Shown: in pieces, positions 1 to 9,157 of the stretch
Numbering within the stretch: the stretch's first letter is position 1
Layout: each line of letters starts with the position of its first letter
From: Multivorans sp965232105
Lineage (GTDB): Bacteria > Acidobacteriota > Thermoanaerobaculia > Multivoradales > Multivoraceae
DNA: 64,000 bases
Assembly (NCBI GenBank): GCA_965232105.1
Contig: OZ246956.1
Location: forward strand, 3,472,001-3,536,000
Reading direction: 5' to 3'
The notes under the pieces: generated by a model
Database searches by the model: none
Told to the model about the DNA's origin: nothing
Seen by the model: only the letters and a program-made list of their open reading frames with translations
Position numbers and translations under genes: made by a program

Positions 1-107
1 TCGGCGACGCCTGGGAGTGGGCGGAAGACGAGTGGTACCCGGTACGGTTCTCGCATTACGCGTACCAGATGGGAGTCAACTTCGTCGTCTACGCCATGTC
101 GCACTGA
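1..107 (+). CDS. DUF4159 domain protein, C-terminal end only
   Basis: Only the last 34 codons are in the window, read in the frame starting at base 3 and ending at TGA 105-107. The sequence GDAWEWAEDEWYP, then MGVNFVVYAMSH at the end, closely matches the C-terminus of the complete DUF4159 protein at 6216-7028 (IGDFWEWSEYAIYP and LGVNYLIYGMTH). DUF4159 proteins are predicted periplasmic or membrane-anchored proteins of unknown biochemical function, and are common next to MoxR/VWA genes. The next gene begins 42 bases downstream on the same strand, so this is probably an upstream member of the same operon. Confidence 0.85.
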   Translation, partial: GDAWEWAEDEWYPVRFSHYAYQMGVNFVVYAMSH

Positions 108-149
108 GCCGACGTTTCGACTCCCCGCCTCTCCGTCTCTTCGTTCCTC

Positions 150-2465
150 ATGGCTGGTCTCTTCGAGTTCCTGTTCAAGTACCGGCCGGCCCTCTTCGAC
201 GAGGGCCGGTTCGCCCTCGCCGCTCCGGGCTGGATGCAGCTCGCGGCGCTGCTTGCCGGCGCCGCGCTCGTGTTCGCCGCGTTCACCTACCGGCGGATGC
301 GTCCGGGGCCCAGCGGCGGCGCCGAGCGCTACCGCTGGCTGCCGCCGACGTTGCGCTCTCTGGCCATCGCGGTGCTGGTCCTTTGTCTCATGCAACCGGC
401 CCTCGTGCTGTCGACCGTGGTGCCGCAGGAGTCCTTCGTCGGCGTGCTGATCGACGACTCGGGCAGCATGGCGATGCCGGATGAGGACGGTGCCGAGGAC
501 GGTACCCGGGGCGGGGCTGTCCGGGAGGCGCTCTCCGGGGAGCCGGATTCCCTGCTGGAGCTCCTGGAGCAGCGCTTTCAGGTACGCCAACTCGCCTTCG
601 GCCGCGGCACGGAGCGGATCGAGTCGGGCGATCAGCTCCGGTTCGCTCGCGCCGACAGCCGCATCGGCGAGGCGCTGGTCGCGGCCTCGGACGAGTTGGC
701 GGGCTTGCCGCTGGCGGGGATCGTCCTGCTCTCCGACGGCGCCGATTCGGCGCCCGCCGAACTCGGTGACGCGCTGCTCGCGCTCAAGGCCGCGGGGACG
801 CCGGTGCATTCCGTCGGGCTGGGTCGCGAGGGTCTGGAGAAGGACATCGAGGTGTCGCGCGTGGTCGCCCCCCGACGGGTACTCCAGGGGTCCACGGTTG
901 AAGTAGAGGTCACCTTGAGTCAGACGGGGTTCGGGGGTAGCAGCGTGAACCTCGAAGTCGAGGATGACGGGCGCATCGTGAACGTGGAACCGGTGACCTT
1001 CCCGCGGCGGAGTTCGGCGGTCACGGCCCGGGTGATGTTCGCTGCCAGCGACGCGGGGGCGCGGGAGTTCCGTTTTCGGGTGGCGGAACAGCCGGGCGAG
1101 GGTCTCATTCCCAACAACGAGCGGATCGCCCTGGTCGAAGTGACGGACAGGAAGGAGAAGATCTTCTTCTTCGAAGGCGAACCGCGCGATGAGTCGAAGT
1201 TCCTGCGCCGGGCGGTCCAGTTCGACGAGAACCTCCACGTCGTGTCGATGACCCGCCAGGCCGCGAACAAGTTCTACGGCATCAACTTCGACGAGGACAC
1301 GAAGCGCTTCGACGGGTTTCCAACCCGCCGGGAGGATCTGTTCGAGTATCAGGGCATCATTCTGGGCAGCATGGAGGCGAGCTTCTTTACCCACGACCAG
1401 ATGCGGATGCTCGTCGACTTCGCCGCCCAGCGCGGCGGCGGCGTGCTGCTGCTCGGCAGTCGCCGTTCGTTCTCGGAGGGCGGCTTCGCCGGCACGCCGA
1501 TCGCGGAACTGTCGCCACTCGTCCTCTACGACGTCGAAACGCCGTCGGGAGAAGCCCGGCCCGAACTGATCCACGACCTGGCATTCGAGTTGACGGCCCA
1601 GGGACGTGCCCATCCCGCGACCCTGCTGCGCGACGACCGCGCCGAATCCAACGACCTCTGGTCGACCCTGCCGCGGCTTTCGGCGTACCAGCGGGCGACC
1701 GAAGTGAAAGCCGGCGCGACCGCGCTCCTGAGTGCGCAGAGTCCCATGGTGCGTGAGCCACTGGTCGCTCTGGCGCATCACCGGATCGGCCGCGGACGGG
1801 CGATCGCCTTCACGCCGCACGACTCCTGGCACTGGCAGATGAGCGCCGACATTCCGCTCGAGGACCAGACCCACGAGCGGCTGTGGCGGCAGATGCTGCG
1901 CTGGCTGGTCTCCTACGTCCCCGATCAGGTCGAGGTCGAGACGGACCGGGACCGGTTCGAGCCCGGCAGCACCGTGACGCTGCGCGCCATGGTGCGCGAC
2001 GCGGCCTTCCGGGAGGTGAACCGGGCGCAGGTCACGGCGGCGATCGAGTTGCCGTCCGGAGATGAGGCCTTTGTCCCGCTCGACTGGTCGGTCGAGCGCG
2101 ACGGCGAGTTCGTCGGCACGTTCGTGGCGGGCGAGCGCGGCCACTACAAGGTCGAAGTGGACGCGACGTCGGAGGGCGAACTGCTGGGTGTCGCGACCTC
2201 GCGGTTTACGGTGGACACCCTGAACGAGGAGTTGTTCGGCGCCGCTCGCCGGGACTCGGTGCTGGGAAGGGTCGCCCGCGAGACCGGCGGCAGGCAGTAC
2301 GACCTGGACGAGATGGCGAGCCTGGTTGAGGACCTCTCGGTCAGTCGGGAAGGAACGACCGTTCGCGAGGCGAGGGACCTTTGGGACATGCCGATCCTGT
2401 TCCTGCTGCTGGTCGCTCTCCTGGGCGGGGAGTGGGCGGTGCGGCGCCGTTTGGGGATGGCGTGA
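150..2465 (+). CDS. VWA and glutamine-amidotransferase-like membrane protein
   Basis: This 771-residue protein has two N-terminal hydrophobic segments (about 28-46 and 68-90), a von Willebrand factor A domain, a long beta-rich middle, a class I glutamine-amidotransferase-like region (about 350-560) and a C-terminal membrane segment (about 747-763). The VWA metal-ion (MIDAS) motif is visible as DDSGS at 102-106. The amidotransferase-like part probably serves as a fold rather than an enzyme, because I see no clear catalytic triad; that is inference. Proteins of this type sit with MoxR ATPases, DUF58 and BatA proteins and are thought to form envelope complexes assembled by the ATPase. The stop overlaps the GTG of the next gene, which indicates translational coupling. 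Confidence 0.8.
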   Translation: MAGLFEFLFKYRPALFDEGRFALAAPGWMQLAALLAGAALVFAAFTYRRMRPGPSGGAERYRWLPPTLRSLAIAVLVLCLMQPALVLSTVVPQESFVGVLIDDSGSMAMPDEDGAEDGTRGGAVREALSGEPDSLLELLEQRFQVRQLAFGRGTERIESGDQLRFARADSRIGEALVAASDELAGLPLAGIVLLSDGADSAPAELGDALLALKAAGTPVHSVGLGREGLEKDIEVSRVVAPRRVLQGSTVEVEVTLSQTGFGGSSVNLEVEDDGRIVNVEPVTFPRRSSAVTARVMFAASDAGAREFRFRVAEQPGEGLIPNNERIALVEVTDRKEKIFFFEGEPRDESKFLRRAVQFDENLHVVSMTRQAANKFYGINFDEDTKRFDGFPTRREDLFEYQGIILGSMEASFFTHDQMRMLVDFAAQRGGGVLLLGSRRSFSEGGFAGTPIAELSPLVLYDVETPSGEARPELIHDLAFELTAQGRAHPATLLRDDRAESNDLWSTLPRLSAYQRATEVKAGATALLSAQSPMVREPLVALAHHRIGRGRAIAFTPHDSWHWQMSADIPLEDQTHERLWRQMLRWLVSYVPDQVEVETDRDRFEPGSTVTLRAMVRDAAFREVNRAQVTAAIELPSGDEAFVPLDWSVERDGEFVGTFVAGERGHYKVEVDATSEGELLGVATSRFTVDTLNEELFGAARRDSVLGRVARETGGRQYDLDEMASLVEDLSVSREGTTVREARDLWDMPILFLLLVALLGGEWAVRRRLGMA

Positions 2466-3502
2466 GGCGCCCCGGGTACAGGTGTCTCGTGGCCGCATTC
2501 GCGTGTTCCCTTGCCGTGGTCCCGCTCGGAGCCGAGAGCCACCTTCTCGTGGTAACCGGTGTCGGCGGCGAGCAGATGTACACCGAACGCTTCCATTCCT
2601 GGGCCGTGCGCGTGGTGGAGGCGGCGCTCGAGGCGGGTCTGAGCGAGGATCGGGTCGTCTACCTCGGCGAGGATCCCGAGCTCGATCCGGAGCGCATTCG
2701 GGCACGGTCCACGGGTGAGAACCTGCTCGCGGAGATCGAGGCGCTCGGCGAGCGGTCGAGCGCCGGTGACGACGTGTGGATCCTGCTGTTCGGGCACGGC
2801 AGCGGTTCAGCGGGTCCGCCCCGGTTCAATCTGCCGGGGCGGGATCTCGTGGCCGAGCAGTACGCCGCGGCGCTCGAGCCGCTGTCGGACCGCCGCCTCG
2901 TGTTCATCAACGCGAGCTCTGCTTCCGGAGGTTTTGTCGCGCCGTTGGCAAGGGAGGGCCGGGTGGTCATCACCGCCACGAAGTCGGGCGCCCAGGGCAA
3001 CGAGTCGCTGTTCGGCGGCTATCTCGCCGAGGCCTTCGATGGCGCCGCGGGAGATCGAAACAAGGACGGGCGTACGTCCGCCCTCGAGGCGTTCGAGTTC
3101 GCTCAACGGGAGGTCGAGCGTTACTACCAGCAGGCAGGGCAGATCCGAACCGAGCATGCGCTTCTCGACGACAACGGTGATGGTGAGGGAACCCTGGAGC
3201 CGGTGGGAGTTGATTCCTCCGGACCGGGCGACGGGAGACTCGCGAGTCTCGTCCTCCTGGGCGAGGAGGCGCTTCCGGACGTTCAGACGGAGGAGATGCG
3301 GCAGTTGGTCGAACGCCGAGGCGGGATCGAGCGCCGGATCGACGAACTCCGGTTGCAGCGTGAGTCGCTCGACGAGGAGGTCTACCTCAGCGAGCTGCAG
3401 GATCTGATGGTCGAACTCGCACTGGTCGACCGGGAGCTGCAGGCGGCCGGGAAGGATGGGGACGGCAGGGGCGACGGCGCCAACGGAAATCCCGATCGAT
3501 GA
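2462..3502 (+). CDS. C13/caspase-like secreted protein lacking the catalytic Cys
   Basis: GTG start overlapping the previous stop (GTGA); from here there is a normal signal peptide ending near PLGAES (residues 1-25), whereas an upstream ATG would bury it. Length is 346 residues. The fold signature is that of clan CD peptidases such as legumain (family C13): a hydrophobic strand ending in FGHGSG (His112), and a second strand ending in INASSASGG (149-157), where C13 enzymes carry the nucleophile Cys. Here Ser152 occupies that position, so the protein is probably a pseudo-peptidase or has altered chemistry. A long charged, partly helical tail (about 265-330) follows a DNGDG loop. It lies between the VWA protein and the TPR metalloprotease, overlapping both. 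Confidence 0.65.
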   Translation: MRRPGYRCLVAAFACSLAVVPLGAESHLLVVTGVGGEQMYTERFHSWAVRVVEAALEAGLSEDRVVYLGEDPELDPERIRARSTGENLLAEIEALGERSSAGDDVWILLFGHGSGSAGPPRFNLPGRDLVAEQYAAALEPLSDRRLVFINASSASGGFVAPLAREGRVVITATKSGAQGNESLFGGYLAEAFDGAAGDRNKDGRTSALEAFEFAQREVERYYQQAGQIRTEHALLDDNGDGEGTLEPVGVDSSGPGDGRLASLVLLGEEALPDVQTEEMRQLVERRGGIERRIDELRLQRESLDEEVYLSELQDLMVELALVDRELQAAGKDGDGRGDGANGNPDR

Positions 3503-6219
3503 ACGTGCGCCGCGACCCCCTCGACCGGTGGATCGGACGGGTGGCCGTCGTCCTGGCCGTCGCCGTATGGCTGCAGTCGGCTGCCGTGGCCCAGGACGGG
3601 CCGGTTTCCCTGGACGAGATCGAGCAGTGGATTCTGACCGGCCGCTACGACGAGGCGGCGGAGCAGCTCGACGCGCGGGCCGACGAGGCGGACGATCCGC
3701 GGGCGCTGAGACTGCGGGTGGAGGCGCTGATCTCGATCGGTCGCTACGACGACGCCGAGGCCGCGTTCGAGGGCAAAGATGGAGCAGCGCTTGGGCTCGG
3801 TGTGCTGCGCGGCAGGGTAGCGCTCCTTCGCGGGGACCGGGAAACGGCCGGGCGCTCCTTCGAGGAGGCCCGGGCCACCCAGGGCGCGGACGCCCTCGTC
3901 GCTTCGTTCGAACTCGCTCGACTGGCCTGGGAGCGTGGCGAGATCGAAGAGGCGACAGATGGCTTCTACGAAATGATCGACGCCTACAACCGCGGCGCCG
4001 CCGATACGGCCGAGGAACTCGTTGCCGTGGGGCAGGCCTGCCAGTTCCTGGGGCGAGACGATCCGGAACTGTTCAAGGACGCGCTTCGGGCCTACGACGA
4101 GGCGGTGGCGCTCGCTCCTTCCTGGCCGGTGCCTCGCATCCGGCTCGGCGAGCTGTTCCTCGAGAAGTACGACAGCAGCCAGGCCCGTTCGTCGCTGACC
4201 GACGTACTGCGGTCGAATCCCCGTCACGCGGCGGCTCTGCTCGCGATGGCGCAAACGATGCGCTTCGACGGCGACCCCCGAGCGCAGGGCGTCCTGGACT
4301 CCGCTCTCGAGGTCAACCCGAACCTGATTCCGGCGCGCGTGTTCCGGGCCCGTCTCCGGTTTCAGGCCGAGCGCTTCGCGGAGGCGAGAGAAGAGGCGGA
4401 GAAGGCGCTCGAGATCGACTCGGGTTCGCTCACCGCCCAGACCCTGCTCGCTGCGGCCGCGTTCCTGGAGGGTCGCGACGAGGACTTCGCGGCCCTCCGC
4501 GAGGGCGTGCTCGCGGACAATCCGCGCTATGCCGACCTGTTCAACGATCTCGCGGACGCCAGCGTCGACAATCGGCTTTATCCAAAGGCGCGGGATTTCG
4601 CGGCCGAGGCCGTGAGGATCGACCCAAAGTCCTGGCGGGGCTACGGCCTGCTGGGCATGAACCAGCTCCGGCTGGGGGATATCGAGGCCGGAAGGGCGAA
4701 CCTGGAGACTTCCTTCGCTGGCGATCCGTACAACGTCTGGACGAAGAACACGCTCGACCTGCTCGACACGTTCGGCGAGTACCGGAAAGTCGAGAGCGAG
4801 CACTTCGAGTTCCACATCCACGATCGCGAGGCGGAACTGCTGGCCCCCTACATGGTCGAGCTGGCGGAGGAGGCCTGGGCGACGCTGGCCGAGCGCTACC
4901 GCTTTGAACCTCCGACGCCCATTCGCGTCGAGGTCTATCCGTCGCATGCCGACTTCTCGGTTCGCACCGTCGGGCTGGCCGGGCTCGGTGCGCTCGGCGT
5001 CTGCTTCGGGCCGGTGATCGCTCTCGACTCGCCGTCGGCACGCCAGGTCGGCCATTTCAACTGGGGCGGCACGCTCTGGCACGAGATCGCCCACACGTTC
5101 ACCCTGCTCGTCACGGATTCGAAGATCCCCCGCTGGTTTACCGAGGGACTGTCCGTGTTCGAGGAGCGGCGGGCGATGCCAGGCTGGGGTGACGACGTTC
5201 AGGTGGGCTTCCTTGCCGCGCTGCGCGACGAGGAGCTGCTGGGAATTGCCGAGATCAACGACGGCTTCGTGCGGCCGAAGTTCCCCAACCAGATCGCGCT
5301 GTCCTACTTCCAGGCGTCGCTGATCAGCGAGTGGATCGAGGAGAACCACGGTTTCGACGCGATCCTTGCGATGCTCGCGGGCTATCGCGACGGGAAGAGC
5401 ACGGAGGAGGTGTTCGAGGAGGCGATGTCCCTCGGCCTCGACGACTTTGACGAGCGGTTCTTCGGCCATCTCCGCACGCGCTTCGGCGCCGCCATCGCGT
5501 CGCTCGGCGAAGCGCCGCCGGAGCCCGACGAGGAGGAGGCGGAATCCGGCGAGGGCGGACCGTCGCGCGCGCCGACGCGCAACCCGTTCGCGACCCGCGG
5601 ACCGGATCTCGAAGCTCTTGCGCGCGCGGCGAAAGAGAGCCCTGACGACTTCAGAATCCAGATGACCTACGGCGCGGCCCTGTTCCGCGAGGAGCGCTTC
5701 GAGGAGGCGGAGGCGCCGCTGCTGCGAGGCCGCGACCTCTTCCCGGACTACGTGGGTCCCGGGAACGCCTACACTCTGCTGGCCGAAATCTACCGGCGGC
5801 AGGAACGCGAGGAAGAGGCGATCGAGGCGCTCGACACGTTGGCGGCAAGCAACGAGATGGCCTGGGATGAGCATCTGGCTCTGGCCGGGCTGCTCGAGAG
5901 CGCCGGCCGCACCGAGCAGGAGGCGGAGATCCTGGAGCGGTCGCTCTACATTTCGCCGTACGATCTGGAGGTGCACAGCCGTCTCGCCGAACTCGCGGCG
6001 GCCTTGGGCCGCTTCGAACTTGCCGTGCGGGAACGTGCCGCCCTGGTCGCTCTCGATCCGCCGGACCGCGCCGTCGCGCTCTACGAGCTGGCGGTGGCCC
6101 AGCATCACGCCGGTCAGCCGGAGCAGGCGCGCCGGTCGGTGCTGCGAGCCCTCGAGGTGGCGCCCGGCTACGACCCGGCACAGGAACTCCTGCTCGACCT
6201 GGTGGGGGAGGGCTCGTGA
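3499..6219 (+). CDS. Secreted TPR protein with gluzincin-type metalloprotease domain
   Basis: This 906-residue protein starts at an ATG overlapping the previous stop (ATGA). It has a signal peptide (about 1-31, ending AVAQD), a long N-terminal array of TPR helices (about 35-430), a zinc metalloprotease domain and a second TPR block after a low-complexity acidic linker (about 675-700). The protease motif is HEIAH at 528-532, with Glu549 in WFTEGLSVF as the probable third ligand; this spacing is typical of peptidase-MA/gluzincin families. Such proteins are expected in the periplasm. The TPR blocks probably dock the neighbouring VWA or DUF4159 proteins (inference). The gene ends overlapping the GTG of the DUF4159 gene. 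Confidence 0.8.
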   Translation: MNVRRDPLDRWIGRVAVVLAVAVWLQSAAVAQDGPVSLDEIEQWILTGRYDEAAEQLDARADEADDPRALRLRVEALISIGRYDDAEAAFEGKDGAALGLGVLRGRVALLRGDRETAGRSFEEARATQGADALVASFELARLAWERGEIEEATDGFYEMIDAYNRGAADTAEELVAVGQACQFLGRDDPELFKDALRAYDEAVALAPSWPVPRIRLGELFLEKYDSSQARSSLTDVLRSNPRHAAALLAMAQTMRFDGDPRAQGVLDSALEVNPNLIPARVFRARLRFQAERFAEAREEAEKALEIDSGSLTAQTLLAAAAFLEGRDEDFAALREGVLADNPRYADLFNDLADASVDNRLYPKARDFAAEAVRIDPKSWRGYGLLGMNQLRLGDIEAGRANLETSFAGDPYNVWTKNTLDLLDTFGEYRKVESEHFEFHIHDREAELLAPYMVELAEEAWATLAERYRFEPPTPIRVEVYPSHADFSVRTVGLAGLGALGVCFGPVIALDSPSARQVGHFNWGGTLWHEIAHTFTLLVTDSKIPRWFTEGLSVFEERRAMPGWGDDVQVGFLAALRDEELLGIAEINDGFVRPKFPNQIALSYFQASLISEWIEENHGFDAILAMLAGYRDGKSTEEVFEEAMSLGLDDFDERFFGHLRTRFGAAIASLGEAPPEPDEEEAESGEGGPSRAPTRNPFATRGPDLEALARAAKESPDDFRIQMTYGAALFREERFEEAEAPLLRGRDLFPDYVGPGNAYTLLAEIYRRQEREEEAIEALDTLAASNEMAWDEHLALAGLLESAGRTEQEAEILERSLYISPYDLEVHSRLAELAAALGRFELAVRERAALVALDPPDRAVALYELAVAQHHAGQPEQARRSVLRALEVAPGYDPAQELLLDLVGEGS

Positions 6220-7028
6220 ACGGCTTCCGGAGGGGACGCCGCGGGCGCCCGGTTCTCGCCGCCGTGGTCGTCCTCGCCGCCCTGGCCGGCGCCCTGTTCG
6301 CTCGCGATGACTTCTGGCGGGCCCCGGAGGTGGAGACGCCGTCGTTTCCCTACTCGGGCGGCTTCACCTTCGCCCGGATCAAGTTCGAGCCGACCCAGTG
6401 GGGGGGCGGTCCGTTCATGTGGGGTCTGGATCTCAAGTGGAACCACGACTATCCGGACGCGGAACGGAACTTCACCCGGATCGTCGACGAGATGACCCAC
6501 ATCGACGTGTTCACGGGTGGCGGCAACGTGATCGAACTGACCGATCCGCGGCTCTTCGAGCATCCCTGGGCCTACCTCTGCGAAGCGGGCTTCTGGAACC
6601 CGACGGAGGAAGAACTCGCCAATCTCCGCTCCTACCTGTTCAAGGGCGGCTTCCTGGTCGTCGACGACATCTTCGACCGGCCCGGTTATCCGATCTACTG
6701 GGAGAACACCGAGCGGCAGATGGGCCGCCTCCTGCCCGGCTACGAACTGGTGCCGATGACGATCGACCATCCGGTGTTCCGTGCCTTCTTCCCGCTCGAG
6801 GATCTGGACTTCGATCTCGACCTGCCCGGCATCTTTCCCGTGCGCGGCAAGATCTACGGCGTCTTCGAGGACAACGATCCGAATCGGCGGCTGATGGTCG
6901 CCATCAACTACAACATGGACATCGGCGACTTCTGGGAATGGTCGGAGTACGCCATCTACCCGGTCGACGTGACTCAGAAGGGCTTCAAGCTGGGCGTGAA
7001 CTACCTGATCTACGGCATGACTCACTGA
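6216..7028 (+). CDS. DUF4159 domain protein
   Basis: GTG start within the stop of the previous gene (GTGA). The 270-residue protein has an N-terminal hydrophobic stretch (about 8-26, VLAAVVVLAALAGALFA), which is a signal peptide or signal anchor, followed by the DUF4159 domain. Conserved-looking segments include FLVVDDIFDRPG and the terminal WEWSEYAIYPV. It is a paralogue of the gene whose tail opens the window. DUF4159 resembles a glutamine-amidotransferase-like fold in family descriptions, but no reaction is known. It closes the first half of the cluster; MoxR starts about 50 bases downstream. Confidence 0.8.
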   Translation: MNGFRRGRRGRPVLAAVVVLAALAGALFARDDFWRAPEVETPSFPYSGGFTFARIKFEPTQWGGGPFMWGLDLKWNHDYPDAERNFTRIVDEMTHIDVFTGGGNVIELTDPRLFEHPWAYLCEAGFWNPTEEELANLRSYLFKGGFLVVDDIFDRPGYPIYWENTERQMGRLLPGYELVPMTIDHPVFRAFFPLEDLDFDLDLPGIFPVRGKIYGVFEDNDPNRRLMVAINYNMDIGDFWEWSEYAIYPVDVTQKGFKLGVNYLIYGMTH

Positions 7029-7078
7029 GGCTCCGCGGATTCCGATCCCCCGAACATTGCTGAACGATGGAGAAATCG

Positions 7079-8152
<1,074 letters not shown>

Positions 8153-8185
8153 TGGCCAGGAGAGTGGTGCTGAACAGTCGGAGAT

Positions 8186-8205
8186 CGCGGGTCAGAAGAC
8201 CCGCG
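8186..8205. terminator. Perfect 8-bp hairpin between moxR and DUF58
   Basis: CGCGGGTC (8186-8193) pairs with GACCCGCG (8198-8205) across a 4-base loop (AGAA). There is no T-run after it, so intrinsic termination is unproven. It may attenuate or stabilise the operon transcript between moxR and the DUF58 gene. It sits between the two copies of the 34-bp repeat. Confidence 0.5.
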
Positions 8206-8209
8206 TCAC

Positions 8210-8243
8210 GTTGGCGCCGGTGACGGCGAGCAGGATGAAGTGA
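8210..8243 (+). repeat. 34-bp perfect direct repeat, copy 2
   Basis: Identical to 8119-8152. It recreates the end of moxR, including a TGA, in the intergenic gap 14 bases before the DUF58 ATG. It has no coding role here. Confidence 0.95.
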
Positions 8244-8256
8244 CGGAAGAGCGGCG

Positions 8257-9150
8257 ATGAGTTACGGCCGGTTCGTCGACACGCGGACGCTGAGTCGCAT
8301 CAGCAGTCTGGATCTGCTCGCCAAAACGGTGGTGGAGGGCTTCGTCAGCGGCCTTCACCGTTCACCGTTCCTGGGCCGTTCGATGGATTTCGCCGAGTAC
8401 CGCGCCTATCAGCCGGGAGACGACATCCGCCGCGTGGACTGGAAGCTCTTCTGCCGTACCGACCGTTTCTATGTCAAGGAGTTCGAGGCGGACACGAACA
8501 CGAACCTGACGATCGGGCTCGACGTCTCCCGCTCGATGGATTTCGGCACCGGGGCGTTGACCAAACTGGACTACGGGCGCTATCTGGCGGCGTGCCTTGG
8601 CTATTTCGCGTCCAAGCAGAAGGACCGTATCGGCCTGGTGACCTTCGACAACAAGCTGGTCGACTTCGTGCCGCCGGCAGCCAAGCACCTGCAGGTCGTC
8701 CTGCACACGATCGACCGCATCGAGCCGGGCGGGGGAGGCAGCCTGCGCGAACCGCTCCTCGAAGTCGTGGACTCCGTGCGCCGGCGGAGCATGGTGGTCC
8801 TCATCTCGGACTTCTACGAGGATCCGGAAACGGTGATCAAGGCGGCGGCAGGGTTCCGGCACAAGGGCAACGACGTGATCCTCTTCCACCTGCTCGACCC
8901 GGCGGAACTCCGCTTCGAGTTCGAGGGCGAGCTCGATCTTCGCGATCTGGAGACCGGCACGCGGCAGGCGGTCATGCCGGACGTGCTCCGCGACCAGTAC
9001 CTGGACCTGATTCGCGAGCACACGCAGACACTCGATCGATCCCTGGTCGAGGCCGGTATCGACTACACGCTGGTCGACACCTCGCAACCCCTCGACGCGG
9101 CGCTCTACAGCTACCTGTCGGCCCGCCTGCACGCGATGAAGACGAGGTAG
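8257..9150 (+). CDS. DUF58 domain protein (VWA-like MoxR partner)
   Basis: This 297-residue cytoplasmic protein has the DUF58 signature YQPGDDIRRVDWKLFCRTDR near residues 49-68, followed by a VWA-like region with DVSRSM (about 89-94), a DxSxS-type metal site. There is no signal peptide or membrane segment. DUF58 proteins accompany MoxR ATPases and are the likely direct substrate or adaptor. The ATG is preceded by GAAGAGCGGCG, a moderate ribosome site. The stop is followed seven bases later by the GTG of the BatA-like gene. Confidence 0.9.
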   Translation: MSYGRFVDTRTLSRISSLDLLAKTVVEGFVSGLHRSPFLGRSMDFAEYRAYQPGDDIRRVDWKLFCRTDRFYVKEFEADTNTNLTIGLDVSRSMDFGTGALTKLDYGRYLAACLGYFASKQKDRIGLVTFDNKLVDFVPPAAKHLQVVLHTIDRIEPGGGGSLREPLLEVVDSVRRRSMVVLISDFYEDPETVIKAAAGFRHKGNDVILFHLLDPAELRFEFEGELDLRDLETGTRQAVMPDVLRDQYLDLIREHTQTLDRSLVEAGIDYTLVDTSQPLDAALYSYLSARLHAMKTR

Positions 9151-9157
9151 AAGACTC

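Noticed and set aside
3382..6108. Long minus-strand open frame opposite the TPR metalloprotease
   Set aside because: High G+C codon bias keeps the opposite frame open; the plus frame has TPRs, a signal peptide and HEIAH.
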